64,000 bases of DNA from positions 39,611,286 through 39,675,285 of the forward strand of contig NC_077245.1 of assembly GCF_947179165.1 (NCBI RefSeq), given 5' to 3'. Source of the stretch: Solanum dulcamara. Lineage: Eukaryota > Streptophyta > Magnoliopsida > Solanales > Solanaceae. Both the position numbers and the translations under genes were made by a program. This document shows positions 43,954-55,381 of the stretch, piece after piece. The notes below the pieces were generated by a model that worked only from the letters and a program-made list of their open reading frames with translations, was not told the DNA's origin and searched no databases. Each line of letters opens with the position of its first letter. Within the stretch, counting starts at the first letter, position 1.

Positions 43954-45848
43954 GATTCTGTAACACAAAGAAAAAAAGTTAGATGGAAAACCTTATAGAG
44001 TCCAACAATTATAAACATACCTTAAGTGGAAAGAAAAAAAGGAAGTTGAAGTTAGTAATCATCGGGCAAAAGGAGAAATAAGGTGAATGGCAAAGCCAAA
44101 AAAGTGAGTGAATGCTCAAAAAAAGGAATGAAGGCATTCAGAAGGTATCTTAGTCACTTGACCAAATAATACCCAACCTTTGCAAAAGTCCAAGTTAATC
44201 CCGCAAGTCCTTGTAGATTTTGAGCCTTGATAATCTACATTAGTGGCGATCTACATACAGGGCAAACCTATGGCTAAATATGTATATTCTTAAATTCATT
44301 TGTGAGAGTAAGTATTTTCTTGCATAATTTACAATCCATTGAAATAATATTCATAATTGTGAGTGGGATTTTCTTTTGTGTGAGTGACATGACTTCCTTT
44401 ATATGAATAGTGACAGCTTCATTTCAATTGAGTTACATGAATGTGATAAGCTCGCGTGAATCTTTAGGCAAGTCAAGAAGGTTGATGTCATTGACTTGAG
44501 ATGCTTTGAACTTGTGATTGAAGTAAAGATTGTCCCAAAATGATGCTTTAAAAGAGTTTTGTTTAACCTTCGCCTAACGAATAGCGGTGAAAACTATAGT
44601 GAGTGGTGCATGCTTTATAGTCATTTTATTTTGAGTCTTTTATTTTTGTTTATTTATTTTGAGTCAAGTATGTGATTGTGCAAATCTTATCTTGGGTGCA
44701 GCTTAGCTTGACTCTTATGCTTAGTGAGTGTTTTGCTTTGAGGAAAAGCAATAGTTGAAGTTTGGTGATTTGATAAGTTGGTATTTTACCGACTCATTAG
44801 ACTTAAATTCTTGAATTATTGCCATGTTTTAATGCTAACTGAAGGGGTTTTAGTTCTCTTATATGCAAGTATTTGATGTGAGGCCAAAAATATATATTTT
44901 TAGTCATTAATTGCCTCATATGTAGTATTTTTATTTGCTTTTTAGTATAAATTTTATGAATTATGCTAAATAGTATATTTTATTTGTAGGATTAAATTGG
45001 TATAAAGATGAAGAAATTTACAGCCAAAATAAATTAAAAATAAAAGATTATAGAAGAAAATCAAGAAAATAACTTCATAGATTAAATTAAATATTATATT
45101 AATATTTATATAAATTCAATTGTTTATGGAAATAAGAAAGCATATTGATAATCCACTACCTACAACTGCCACGTGGCAGTGTCTAAAGAGACAACATTGA
45201 AGTTGAAGTCGGCGCAAACAAGTACTTCAAGCGGAACCCAATTCTTTGGGGTTTTGGTTTCCCAAATTTATTTTGGACTCAGTTATTTTATTTGAAATTT
45301 TTTTCATACACTTATAAATATTTCATAAAATCATTTTTCTACATAACTTTTGACCTAGGATGAGCTAGGAGCCATTGTGCAGGCCGGAGAAGTTTGATTC
45401 ATCTTTTCTTCTCCTTGTTATTTATTTTTATATCTTTTCTTTGAATGATTGTTATAATTGCTTCATGACTATGTCGAGATAAACTTTTCATTCTAAAATT
45501 ATGGTAATTAATTAAATAATTGTTTAGTAAATTGTGATTCAAAATATTTAGTTATCATAATAGTTGTTTTAATATTTTTGTGCTTAGTATTTTGATGCTT
45601 CACCCCCATTGAAATAAATATATTATCTACTTTTCAACTCGAGAGAGGAATAGAGGGATAAAACATGGAATATAAAGAGCATGATCCTTCTTTGTCAAAA
45701 ATTTGGATTGATTTGTATCTAGGATAGAGATATACCTAGAATCGTGTTTGGTTCAAATACGAAATATAATCTTAATGCTCCATAATTGGTTAAATCTATC
45801 CTCGCTCAACGATGTAGTTAGGATTTCAATTATGGTAGGCAATTAGAG

Positions 45849-48820
45849 TGTTATATCTTGTAGTTTTTATACATCAGAACTTTTTAAGCTTCTCTAAAGC
45901 TGCCATGTGATCTATGTTATCCATGACGTTATCAAATGATCTTAAGGAGGGGAGGATGTAACGCCCCATATCTTGCATAGACTAGTTCTATGTGGGTAGT
46001 GATGGTTTGAAATAGATTTGGAAAGATTTGAAAGGGGGTTTGAGGCCAAATAATTTATCACAGTAATCGACCTACTTGCTTAAGCTACTGGTTTGGATGT
46101 CTTACATAATTAAGCTACTTGACTACACGTCGAGCTTAAGTAGCAAGGATCACGCAGGTTTTTAAGGTAAGACTAATTGCTAACCTACTAAAAGGGATAA
46201 GTAGGTGATGCACCTACTTTCTTAAAGTAATGGACAAGGTTATTTCGGGATACGAGATAGAGATGTTTATTCCCGATTTGAATTAATACACGAATTGGTT
46301 ATAAATTTTATTTGGTCTAGATTATTAAGTGGGGATTAGGGATTAATTGAGATTAATTAAGTTAATTAAATCACTAAATGGGCCCCACCAAGACACTCTT
46401 AGGTGCTGCCATGGATAACCATGGGACACATGTCAAGGATGGACATGTGTCACTCTTAGGGCTGTATATATATATATATATATATATAAGTCATTTGATG
46501 ACTAAGAGCTCCAATTTTCTCATCTTTAAACTTAAGGAACCTAGAGAGAAAGAAGGAGAGCCCAAGCCATGGCTGAAGCAAAGTGAGCTCTCAAATCTTG
46601 ATCCGTAAATTAATTTTCTAAGGTATTTTTTACTCAATTCGAGGTGATTAACAACGTGAACTAATCATTGGGGTAGCAAGAAGGTCCAACGTGAATCCAC
46701 AAGTTCAGCCAAGTTGAGGAGCCAAGTTGCTAAGGTAGGGTCTATTCTTTTAAAATTGGAGTTAATGATGTCGTAATGGAAGGATTAAATTATATTAAGT
46801 GGAATTAGAAGTAACAAAATTACATGGTTATTGTTGGCGTTGTAAACGGACAGAATTGGAGTTGTTCTAATTAGATTAAAGTTTGATTAGTATTGTCATT
46901 ATTATGGTATTGTATTTGAAGGTAATTTGTTTATGTTGAAGGGCTGGAAATATAGTTATAGATAAGTATAGGTGCTTTTGTTTGCAGCAACGTTATGCTC
47001 TTTTCCGTATGTTCGTAATTTTGCGAAGTAAAGATCGAAAATCGTATTTTGATGTTTCTAGTTTTGGTGGGTTATTTAGAACATGTATTAAACTAATATT
47101 ATAGTAGTTTTATTGTATGTGGATGGTGGTCACTGTTGTTATCATTGTTGTTGGTGTTGCTGTTCTAATCGGAGATTAATTGGAAGTTCGGGTTAGGCGA
47201 GTAATATAAAAGAAATGTTGTCCGATTTCCGTTAAGTCCTTAACTAATCAAAATATTAATCGAGAAGTGTGAATGAAGAAATTATTTCTATAAGTGATTG
47301 GTTGTAAATTTACAAGCTGGAAATCCATAGTTTATTAATAATGGTGTTACTTTCGTATTAAATAGGCTAAAGGGGTAACGAAGCAAGCTTGGTTACAATT
47401 GATCTATAACAGGTATGTAAAGCTATCCCTTTTTTCTTTTGGCATGTCTTAGATATAAGTGATATATGATATGAGGTTTGGGGTAATTCCATTCATCGGT
47501 TCCGAGTATGATTCATGATTCTTATTCACTTCTTGACGTTAAAACTTTTAAAGTAGTTGAGCTACTGCCCTTGAGTCTTCTATACGTTGGACAGTAGTTG
47601 GTATGTTGAAGTCCCTAATATTAAGGACACTATAATGATTAATGTCCTTAACTTCCATAAGTTGTCTCGCATTATATTGATATGTGACTATGATCCCTCA
47701 AGCTTTACCTAATATGGTTCATAATGATATTCAAAGAATACTGAACATGACTATTGCCCTGATACTCAAGTATTGATTAGTCTACTTATCTATTGAGTTT
47801 CAAATGATGATCTAAATGCATATGGTTACTCACTACTCTACTCATGCTTACTGTCATTACATCTTTCACTGAGTCCCTCACTAGAGGACCAGGTATGTTA
47901 TCACGCACATTTTACTACATTATCCATCGAGTCCCTCACTAGGGGGCCGAGTACGTTATATGATGATATGATGATGCAATGATATGGTTATGGCATCGAG
48001 TCTCACGATGGGCCGGGTAGGGTATACGTGCGCAAGATTTTATTCACCGAGTCCTTTACTAGAGAGTCGGGTATGGTATATGTATATAATGATACAATAA
48101 TATGGTGATACGATTATGACACCGAGTCCCATAATGGGCTGGGTACGGTATATGATAATGATATGCATGATTGGTTTCGTAAGGCACAGGTACAGTGAGT
48201 TCTTGATTATCATACTTGTTTCCTGGACTCTCTACTTCAGTTATGATCTTTATTATGGTATCTCATGCTTTATATACTCAGCACTTATCTTGTACTGACC
48301 TCCTTCCTCGGGGGGACTGCGTTTCATGCCCACAGGTACAAGTACTAGCTTCGATGATCTGCCAGCCTAGGATTCCTATTTAGCTATCTTGGAGTGCTCC
48401 TTTGTCTCGGAGCCTAGACTTTTGGTATAGACCTCTTTTGATGTATATATATATATATATGTTTAATTTAGGGGTACGGCGGGTCCTTGTCCCGCCATAT
48501 GATACTGTTGATACTCTTAGAGTTCTGTAGACATATGTGTGGGTTGTATGTATATTTATTCTGTTATGCATATATGACTTGTATTTTGGGATGTTGTATG
48601 TAGTGACAGCCTTGTCGGCTCATGTATTATGAGGTTTTAATTGATTATGATTCCTCAAGAGACAAGTTACCCTGATACATGTATGTAACACTTTAGATGA
48701 TGTCCTGTTTTCACAAAGACACCATATTGTGTTTGGTTTCAGTTTGACAATGTCTAACAGATATGTACATGAGTGCCCAACTCGGGCACTAGTCACGGTC
48801 TACGGGGTTGGGTCATGACA
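45849..48820 (+). mobile_element. solo LTR of the G2 family, third nesting level
   Basis: 2972 bp, TGTTATATCTTG to GGGTCATGACA, the reverse complement of the G2 LTR layout. TAGAG is duplicated exactly at 45844-45848 and 48821-48825. It holds (TA)n runs at 46465-46488 and 48443-48460. Small ORFs inside are chance. Confidence 0.92.
46465..46488. repeat. (TA)n microsatellite
   Basis: About 12 uninterrupted TA units inside the solo LTR. It may mark the LTR TATA region but no start site can be fixed. Confidence 0.85.
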
Positions 48821-50559
48821 TAGAGGCCGAGAGACCATGACCATATTATCAACCCCGTGAATCAACAACTAGATAATCAAATAAGTTGATGAAATTGATA
48901 CTAAACATGATTATTAGCTAAACCATAATCCTAGATCGATTCATTCATTGATTGTGTAAAAATCCGTTCTTTTGTTGGTTAATTGTTCACTTGTTATTTT
49001 ATCTTTACTTTTAGTCTAGTTATTTTTAATTCATATTTAAAAACACTACTTGAATAAATAATTAGAATTAATATAATTTAGTAAATAGCTAATCGACAAG
49101 TCCATGTGAGTTTGACACTCGGCTCCTAAAAAGAGCCACTTTATTACTTGCACGACTGTGTACACTTGCGTGTGCGTTAGAATGCAACAATATTCCTTGA
49201 AAACAGTAAGTTCAAAGGATTTGGAGCTAAAAGCCACTGAAGCACATCGATAAAGGGACTGGCGCCTCATAGAAGCTAACCAACGTCTCGCCGGTTAAAC
49301 GCCCGCCGAATTAGAACAAGTTGTATCAGCACCTAAATTACAACCAGCATTGTACAATAGATGATCAGTGGTTCACCGATCCCAGAGCAAAAGCTCCCGA
49401 AAGCACTGAAGGTTGAAGTGATGTAGCGACTAACGTTCACAATTGCGAATCGGCGATCTGCCGATCCGGCGTAAGTCTCGACGCCGAAGCTGATGGACTA
49501 AAAATGCATTTATGAAAATTAGTGCTTCCTTTGAAAAATTTGAAGGACCAAAATAGAAATTTGTGCAATTATATACTATTAGTGACATTATTCTCATTAT
49601 CCAATTATCCAATTGTAGAGAAAAAAGAGTAAAGAGAAGTTTTTAGAGTGAGAAATAGAACCTTCATCTTCATACTTATAAAGCTCTTAGCTTAGTGATA
49701 AAGAAACCTTTAATATTGTATACTTCAAGGCTTGGATTCAGATTTTCTTCATCATTTTATCTTAGAATGAAGATTTGCTTTATGGGTATTGTCTTTATTC
49801 CTTATTTATGAGTAGCTAAATCCATAGCTAGGGGTGTGTGTGCTTGATGGGGGTGTAAAATTTTAATGAATTTTGATTAATCTTTCATAAAATTAATTGT
49901 ATGACCTCGATCGATTGTTGTCTTGAAGTTTTAACCTAAGAATTAGTGGTTGCAAACATTGGTTGAGCTCTCTAACTCATTTTGGCTTAGAAAAGCAAAA
50001 TAGAGTTGGGTATGACTCAATAGTGAGGACTTGTTGAAATTACTCTATGGATATGGGATAATTCGAGTAATTTCTCAATTAATGATAGTCCATCTACTCA
50101 AGCAATGTTTCCTGCTTTGTTTGAAAGGGTCTTGGTGTTTGGAATAAACCAAGGGACATACACTTGATAGTTCGGGAGAATATCAAAGCGTAACCTAGAT
50201 CAAACGCTATCCATGTACCAATCTCTTTTGTTGAGGTTAATCTTAGCCTATTCACATTGAAACCGCAATCGCTATGCACACATCCCTAGTCCTTTCCAAT
50301 CTTAGTTTACAAAATTGTTGTTAAATCCTTGTTTTAAAGACTTGATAGTGATAAATCATAGTTGTTAGAGGAATCCCCCAATTTTATATATTATTGTTTG
50401 TTGAGAACTATAATTGCTAACTTGTTTGAAACGTTGAATCAATTGAAGAGGAGTCTCATCTATCAGTCATTGAGGTTCGACCCCGACCTAATAAGAAGGG
50501 TATTATTTTACAAACGACCGTCTATGTTTTGAAATATGAGACATAGTTGAGCTTCATCA

Positions 50560-51319
50560 CCCTCTACAGTTTGTGGTTATTTTTATGGGCCGTAGATTGT
50601 GTCCGTAAATGTCAAACTTCATCAGAACTTAAGTTTTTTATGGGCCTTTATGATCTGATCTGAGTTAGAATATTTTGGATAAAATATCATAAATAGTCCA
50701 TTATCTATTAGAGTAGGTCTAAAATGGTCCTTTAACTATATACTTAACAAATTTAGTCCTTTAACTATATCAGGTTTGTTCCTTAACTATACACTTACTG
50801 ATTTTAGTTCCTTAATTATACACTTACTGATTTTAGTCATTTAAGTATTCAAAAACATATCATATTTGATCTCTGTCTTTTTTTATACAAATAACTTAAG
50901 TTTATATTAATGGAACTCATACCTTCGTGAAATTAAATCTTTAACCCATTTTTTCAGTTATTTTTCTATCCCACTAATTTTCTTCAAATTACTCTTAAGA
51001 AACGAACTTGAGCCTCAACGATTCAAAATAAAATTAACAAGAAAAGAAGATATAAGTCCTAATTTATTCATTGAAAGATAAAATAAAATATATTTTTATT
51101 GCTAATGACTTGAATATATATTTTCCAAAACAAGGCCCCACCGGGCTATTTTATTAATTGAATAAAAGTCTACATTTTCTTCCTATTAATAAGAGGGAAT
51201 GTGAGGAGCTTCCTGTCAACATAAAATGACAGAACAACCCTCATATTTGCGTATGTATAATTTGGATTAAAATGAGCCTATTTTTTGCAGCTTCACTTTA
51301 CCCTTGTATTTCAATTTAT
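50560..51319. other. gene-free stretch with a short direct-repeat cluster
   Basis: 50560-50650 resembles gypsy LTR debris ('gggccgtagattgtg'). At about 50730-50850 a unit of about 28 bp ('ttaactatacacttactga') recurs three to four times, as seen in AT-rich MITE-like repeats. No coding signal in either strand. Confidence 0.5.
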
Positions 51320-51321
51320 TA

Positions 51322-51558
51322 CTCCTTCTATCCTATTTCATGTGACACCTTTCCTTTTTAGTTCGTCCCAAAAAAATGTCACCTTATTATAATTGAAAAT
51401 ATATTAACTTTAAATTTTTTCTTTTATCCTTAATGAAATGATTCTCAACCACACAAATATCTAAGAATTGTTTTGAACCACTTATTTTAAAAGTCTTCCT
51501 CTTTTTCTTAAATATTGTGTCAAGTCAAAAGATGTCACATAAAATAAGACGGAGGGAG
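51322..51558. mobile_element. Stowaway-type MITE, 237 bp
   Basis: Terminal inverted repeats CTCCTTCTATCCTATTTCAT and the reverse complement of the right end, CTCCCTCCGTCTTATTTTAT, both followed by GTGAC. TA dinucleotides at 51320-51321 and 51559-51560 are the target duplication. The CTCCCTCCGT terminus and TA target are diagnostic of Stowaway MITEs (Tc1/mariner). Confidence 0.9.
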
Positions 51559-51800
51559 TATGTGATTTATTCTGAAATATTTAGTAAATAAATAAAATTC
51601 ATAAATTTCATCCTGAAGTTGTACCAAAAAATCAATTACACACTTAAACTATCATGGCGACCTATTACACACCTAAACTACCTAAAAGTGAAACTATTAC
51701 ACACATGAATGCATAACACCACTCTCATAGTATGTGGTGTATTACACTCGCTGCCACATGGCACCACGTCGCTGCCATATCATCACCATGTCAGAAATTA

Positions 51801-52202
51801 TAATTTTTTATATTTTTTTCTTTTCTTTTCTTTATTAATTAACTTTTTTTATTAACTATATTTTATATTAATTAACTCATAATTAATTATTAACTATCCA
51901 TCCAATTTTTTATATTTTTTTTTCTTTTCTTTATTAATTAATTTTTCTTTTATTAAATATTTATACTAATTAGCTCCTAATTAATTATTAACCATCCATC
52001 CGATTTTTTATATTTCTTTTCTTTTCTTTATTAATTAACTTTTGTTTTATTAACTATATTTTATACTAATTAAATCCTAATTAATTATTAACTACCCATC
52101 CATTTTTTTATATTTTTTTTCTTTTCTTTATTAATTAACTTTTCTTTTATTAACTATATTTTATACTAATTAACTCCTAATTAATTATTAACCACCCATC
52201 TG
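51801..52202. repeat. four ~100-bp tandem units inside the TIR element
   Basis: Units begin 'attttttatattt', continue through 'ctttattaattaac' and 'ctaattaattattaac' and end 'ccatcc' or 'ccatctg', starting near 51801, 51903, 52002 and 52103. They differ by small indels and substitutions. Confidence 0.8.
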
Positions 52203-52273
52203 AATCCTCCCCCCCCCCAAACCCCAATCGTCTTCTCCACCAAAATGGGGAGAAGAATTCTTCTTCTTCTTAA

Positions 52274-52560
52274 TGGGTTTTGAAAGAAAAAAATCAAGAT
52301 TCAAAATGGGAAGTAAATAGAGGTGGGTGTAAAGAAAAAGAGGGAAGGTGGGTATGAAGAAGAAAAGACGCGGGGGTGGGTTATTTTGCTTTTTATTTTT
52401 TTTTTACTTTACTGGGTTTTGAAAGAAAAAAATCAAGATTTTAAATGGGAGTAAATAGAGGTGGGTGTGAAGAAGAAGAGGGTAGGTGAGTATAAATAAG
52501 AAGATGGTAGGTGGGTGTGAAGAAGAAAAGGTGTGGGGGGTGGAGTGATTTTGTTTTTTA
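52274..52560. repeat. two-unit tandem duplication inside the TIR element
   Basis: 'gggttttgaaagaaaaaaat' followed by 'gtaaatagaggtgggtgt' occurs at about 52274 and again at about 52416. Each copy ends in a G-rich 'gggggtgg' block and a T run. Confidence 0.75.
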
Positions 52561-52748
52561 ATTTTTTTTTAACTGACCTGTATCTGACTGACGCACTGCT
52601 CCTTTTTTTTTGCCACGCCAGTTGTAGGGGGATAATAGTCTCACTTTTAGATAGCTTAGGTGTGTAATAGGTCGTCATGATAGTTTAAGTATGTAACTGA
52701 TTTTTTGGTACAACTTTAGGGGAGAATTTATGCCTTTCCTAGTAAATA

Positions 52749-54319
52749 CACCCCAAAATTGAGGACTTTTAGTTGGCTGTAAAAGCTATGACACATGCTA
52801 AGATCCCACATCTACCAATTAGTGTAAATGTGGGCCATATTGTGCATCAAACTATATTGTTTTTTTATTTGTTGAAGTTATCATCCTTTTAAATTTTATC
52901 TGTATTTTCTAAAACATCATTTTATTCAACTTTCTTTATTCGAGTTAAAAGAGTTAAAGAATAAATTAATTTATTTTCTTAAAATCTAGATTATTAATTG
53001 AAATAAGTGTAAAAAATACACCTAAACTATCCTCTTTTTTGAGTTTCATATCTAAATTATTGAGAGTGTGAATTTCATACCTAAACTATCACTTATTAGT
53101 TTGAGAAACACAACTCTCTCTTTTATTACACTCTCATCATTGTGTGTGATCACATTCACTCTTTCATGTAAAAATATTTGTGACATCAAACTCCACATAG
53201 ATAAAAATAAAAATTAAATAAATTATTAAAATTAGTTAAAATTACAGATTAAAGTCTTATTATCCCCTCCCCCCAAAAAATTATAAAATAAAATATACAA
53301 TATTTTTTCTTCTCCCACTCCACCACTTTCTCTCACCATAACCCCCCTCCCCCTCCAATTTTTTAGTTTTATTTTTATTTTTAAAATTTCTTTTATAAAA
53401 GTTTTTTTAAAAAAAAAATCTTACTTCATCTTCCCCCTAGCGCCCCCTCCCTTCCCTTCAAATAAAAATTTAGATATTATTTTAATATTTTTAATTCTAC
53501 CCCATGTTTTGTTGAAAAAGGTAAAAGGTAAAGAGAACATATTTGAAAATATTCGAAAATAATCAAATTCTCAATACTTCTTTCAGCTTTTAAAAATAAT
53601 ACGGAGTCACCACTTAATCTTTAAATTAATTTCAAAAGACTTAAAACAGAAAAAATCTTTCAAAATCCAAAGAACAGTTATGAGGTTCTCATTTCCACTT
53701 TAAGAAGGTATTAACATTTAAAGTGTCCACTAACATAGGGTTATCCGACAAATTATTTGCCTATTTTAATCGAAAACATAGGATAAGTAAAGAAACACTT
53801 GAATTGACTTTAAGGAATAAGACTTGAATTCATTTTAGAGAAAATTGAAAATGTATCGAATAAAATTCGAAATCTATTCAAGACACCATTCGACAATTAA
53901 GTAAAGAGACTTTGAATTCGAAAATGACAACTTAATGGAAAATTCATTTAAATTATAACTAATAGAATTTAACAAATTTAAATCCAATAATAAACAAGCT
54001 AAACATAATAAATGGAAATAAAACTAAATTACAATCAAATAAATAACTAAAGAACTAATACAATGAAAACATGAAGAAATGAACTAGAGACGGGTTTAGA
54101 ATAACCCGATTGCCGAACTTGGGGTCTTTGACCCATTTAAAAATCAAGTATCTCCGAATTTTTGGCCTTGGGCCATGGATATTCCCTTACAACTTAGCTT
54201 CCCTTTCACTCCACACCGATCTAATTTGCTAAGGTTGACTCGATAAAGAAAGGATTTGGGCCTTCGTGGCCCAACCTCAAAATGCAAGGGGGAGAGGTCC
54301 ATTATAGCGCCAAACAAGT
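52749..54319. other. gene-free AT-rich stretch with probable LTR debris
   Basis: 52990-53110 repeats 'cacctaaactatc' phrases related to the neighbouring TIR element. 53240-53460 holds pyrimidine-rich and A-rich runs. 53560-54310 ('acggagtcaccacttaatct', then 'gggccatgg' and 'gcccaacctc') resembles decayed LTR sequence, probably minus strand. No supported ORF. Confidence 0.4.
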
Positions 54320-54875
54320 GGCTCACACGTAAAAGGAAAAAGGGTAAATCACCTAAATGTACAATATTCAAAAAATATTTACCACATAGACCAACATAAT
54401 TTTTTTAATCATATATAGCAAATTGTTTGAATTAAATTAAGTACGGTCTTTATTCTTCTAAAACTCCCACCCGCTATTTTTTCTTCCCCTGTTTCTCTCC
54501 AAATTTGCTACACCAATCTTCTGACCCATAGTTTTCTCCAAAACTAGGGCAATACTTAGCTGCATAGCTTCTCAACCACAACTTTCTACAACATTTGTAC
54601 TCCAATTTTGGATTTAAGTGATGTGTATTCGGTGGTTATTGCAGAAGAATGGCAAAATTTAGGTGAATGCAGATTTGAATCAGTTAAAAAATTGTAATTT
54701 TTGAGTAGAGATTTGTGATTACTTAAAGGTTTGAATGGTTGAATGTTTAATTGTTTGAAGGTTTGAATTAGATTGCATACCTAATTCATTAGCGATACAC
54801 AATTTGTATTCAGTTGTGATTCAATATGAAAGTTTATTTTTGTTTCTACGTTTATCACAATTACTTGTTTACTTG

Positions 54876-55358
54876 TTTAATGTGTGTGTAATATAGTTTT
54901 TGTTCAAGTTTAATTCATTTTTTGTGGTCTACAGATCACTGAAGGTTGGTTTCATTAGATACAACTTTCATTCATGTCTAATTCTCTTCTAATTCAAGTT
55001 TAATGTGTATGTAATATGTTTGTTATTTAAGTTTAATTTTTTTTTGTGGCCTACAGATCACTAAAGGTTGGTTTTGTTAGCTACATATTTCATTCGTGTC
55101 TAATTCAAGTTTAATGTGTGTAATACCTTTGTTGTTCAAGTTTAATTTATTTATGTAGCCTACAGATCACTGAAGGCTAGTTTCATTAGTACAGGTTTTA
55201 TTCGTATCTAATTCTCTTCTAATTCAAATTTAATGTGTGTGTAATACATTTATTGTTCAAGTTTAATTATTTTTATGGCCTATAAAATCACCGAAGGCTA
55301 GTTTTATTAGCTACATATTTCATTCGTGTCTAATTCTCTAATTCTCTTCTAATTCAAC
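54876..55358 (+). repeat. ~124-bp repeat array A (4 units)
   Basis: Units carry 'tttaatgtgtgtgtaat', 'gttcaagtttaatt', 'cctacagatcactgaagg' and 'ctaattctcttctaattcaa' in that order. They start near 54876, 54999, 55109 and 55226 and lie directly upstream of the transposase gene. All arrays in the window point the same way. Confidence 0.8.
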
Positions 55359-55381
55359 AAAAAAATATGCAGGACAAAAAC

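Larger units (their letters stand above)
37867..44008 (-). mobile_element. Ty3/gypsy element G4: two copies sharing one LTR
   Basis: The order on the plus strand is gag start, 5' UTR, PBS, LTR, PPT, integrase, RNase H, protease, gag, 5' UTR. The single LTR (38192-40364) is thus the 5' LTR of a truncated left copy and the 3' LTR of the right copy. The right copy ends in its 5' UTR at about 44008 without PBS or LTR. Both outer borders are abrupt joins with Athila-like DNA. Confidence 0.8.
44874..49189 (+). mobile_element. solo LTR (1.34 kb net) nested in the Athila-like LTR
   Basis: Starts TGATGTGAGGCC and ends GAATGCAACA. Flanks GTATT (44869-44873) and ATATT (49190-49194) form a 5-bp duplication with one change. 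Copy 1 near 23487 shows the uninterrupted target ('ggcatttcttagaaaaagc'). The 3' part has 'gtacacttgcgtgtgcgtt', a phrase common near the 3' end of plant LTRs. It is itself interrupted by 45849-48820. No coding region. Confidence 0.75.
44009..50559 (+). mobile_element. Athila-like copy 3 with doubly nested 3' LTR
   Basis: Internal non-coding sequence (44009-44770) parallels copy 1 at 20550-20949 plus 23022-23380 and contains the empty site of the solo LTR found there. A 3' LTR follows from 44771. The element is 5'-truncated at its join with G4. No ORF remains. Confidence 0.7.
44771..50559 (+). repeat. 3' LTR of Athila-like copy 3 (interrupted)
   Basis: Starts TGATAAGTTGGTATTTTACC and ends GAGCTTCATCA; the pieces are 44771-44873 and 49195-50559, about 1.47 kb in total. 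The end block 'gaggttcgaccccgacc' with 'acaaacgaccgtctatg' is typical of Athila-type LTR 3' ends. The interruption is the 44874-49189 insertion. Confidence 0.75.
51591..52739. mobile_element. non-autonomous TIR element with 9-bp TSD (Mutator-like)
   Basis: The direct repeat TAGTAAATA at 51582-51590 and 52740-52748 brackets 1149 bp whose ends are inverted repeats of about 100 bp (51600-51703 against 52627-52731). They share CATAAATT, AAGTTGTACCAAAAAATCA and GACCTATTACACACCTAA. TIRs of this length with a 9-bp duplication indicate a MULE. The interior is non-coding and repetitive. Confidence 0.85.

Noticed and set aside
51801..52202. possible CRISPR-like or satellite array
   Set aside because: Direct ~100-bp tandem units without unique spacers, inside a TIR element in a plant genome; simple tandem duplication explains it.
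52990..53110. separate MITE with inverted 'aataagtg' ends
   Set aside because: The ends are short and no target duplication was found; more likely a fragment related to the neighbouring TIR element.
54320..54420. left TIR of the large MULE
   Set aside because: A sequence change is visible but no inverted partner is in the window, so no TIR or TSD is claimed.
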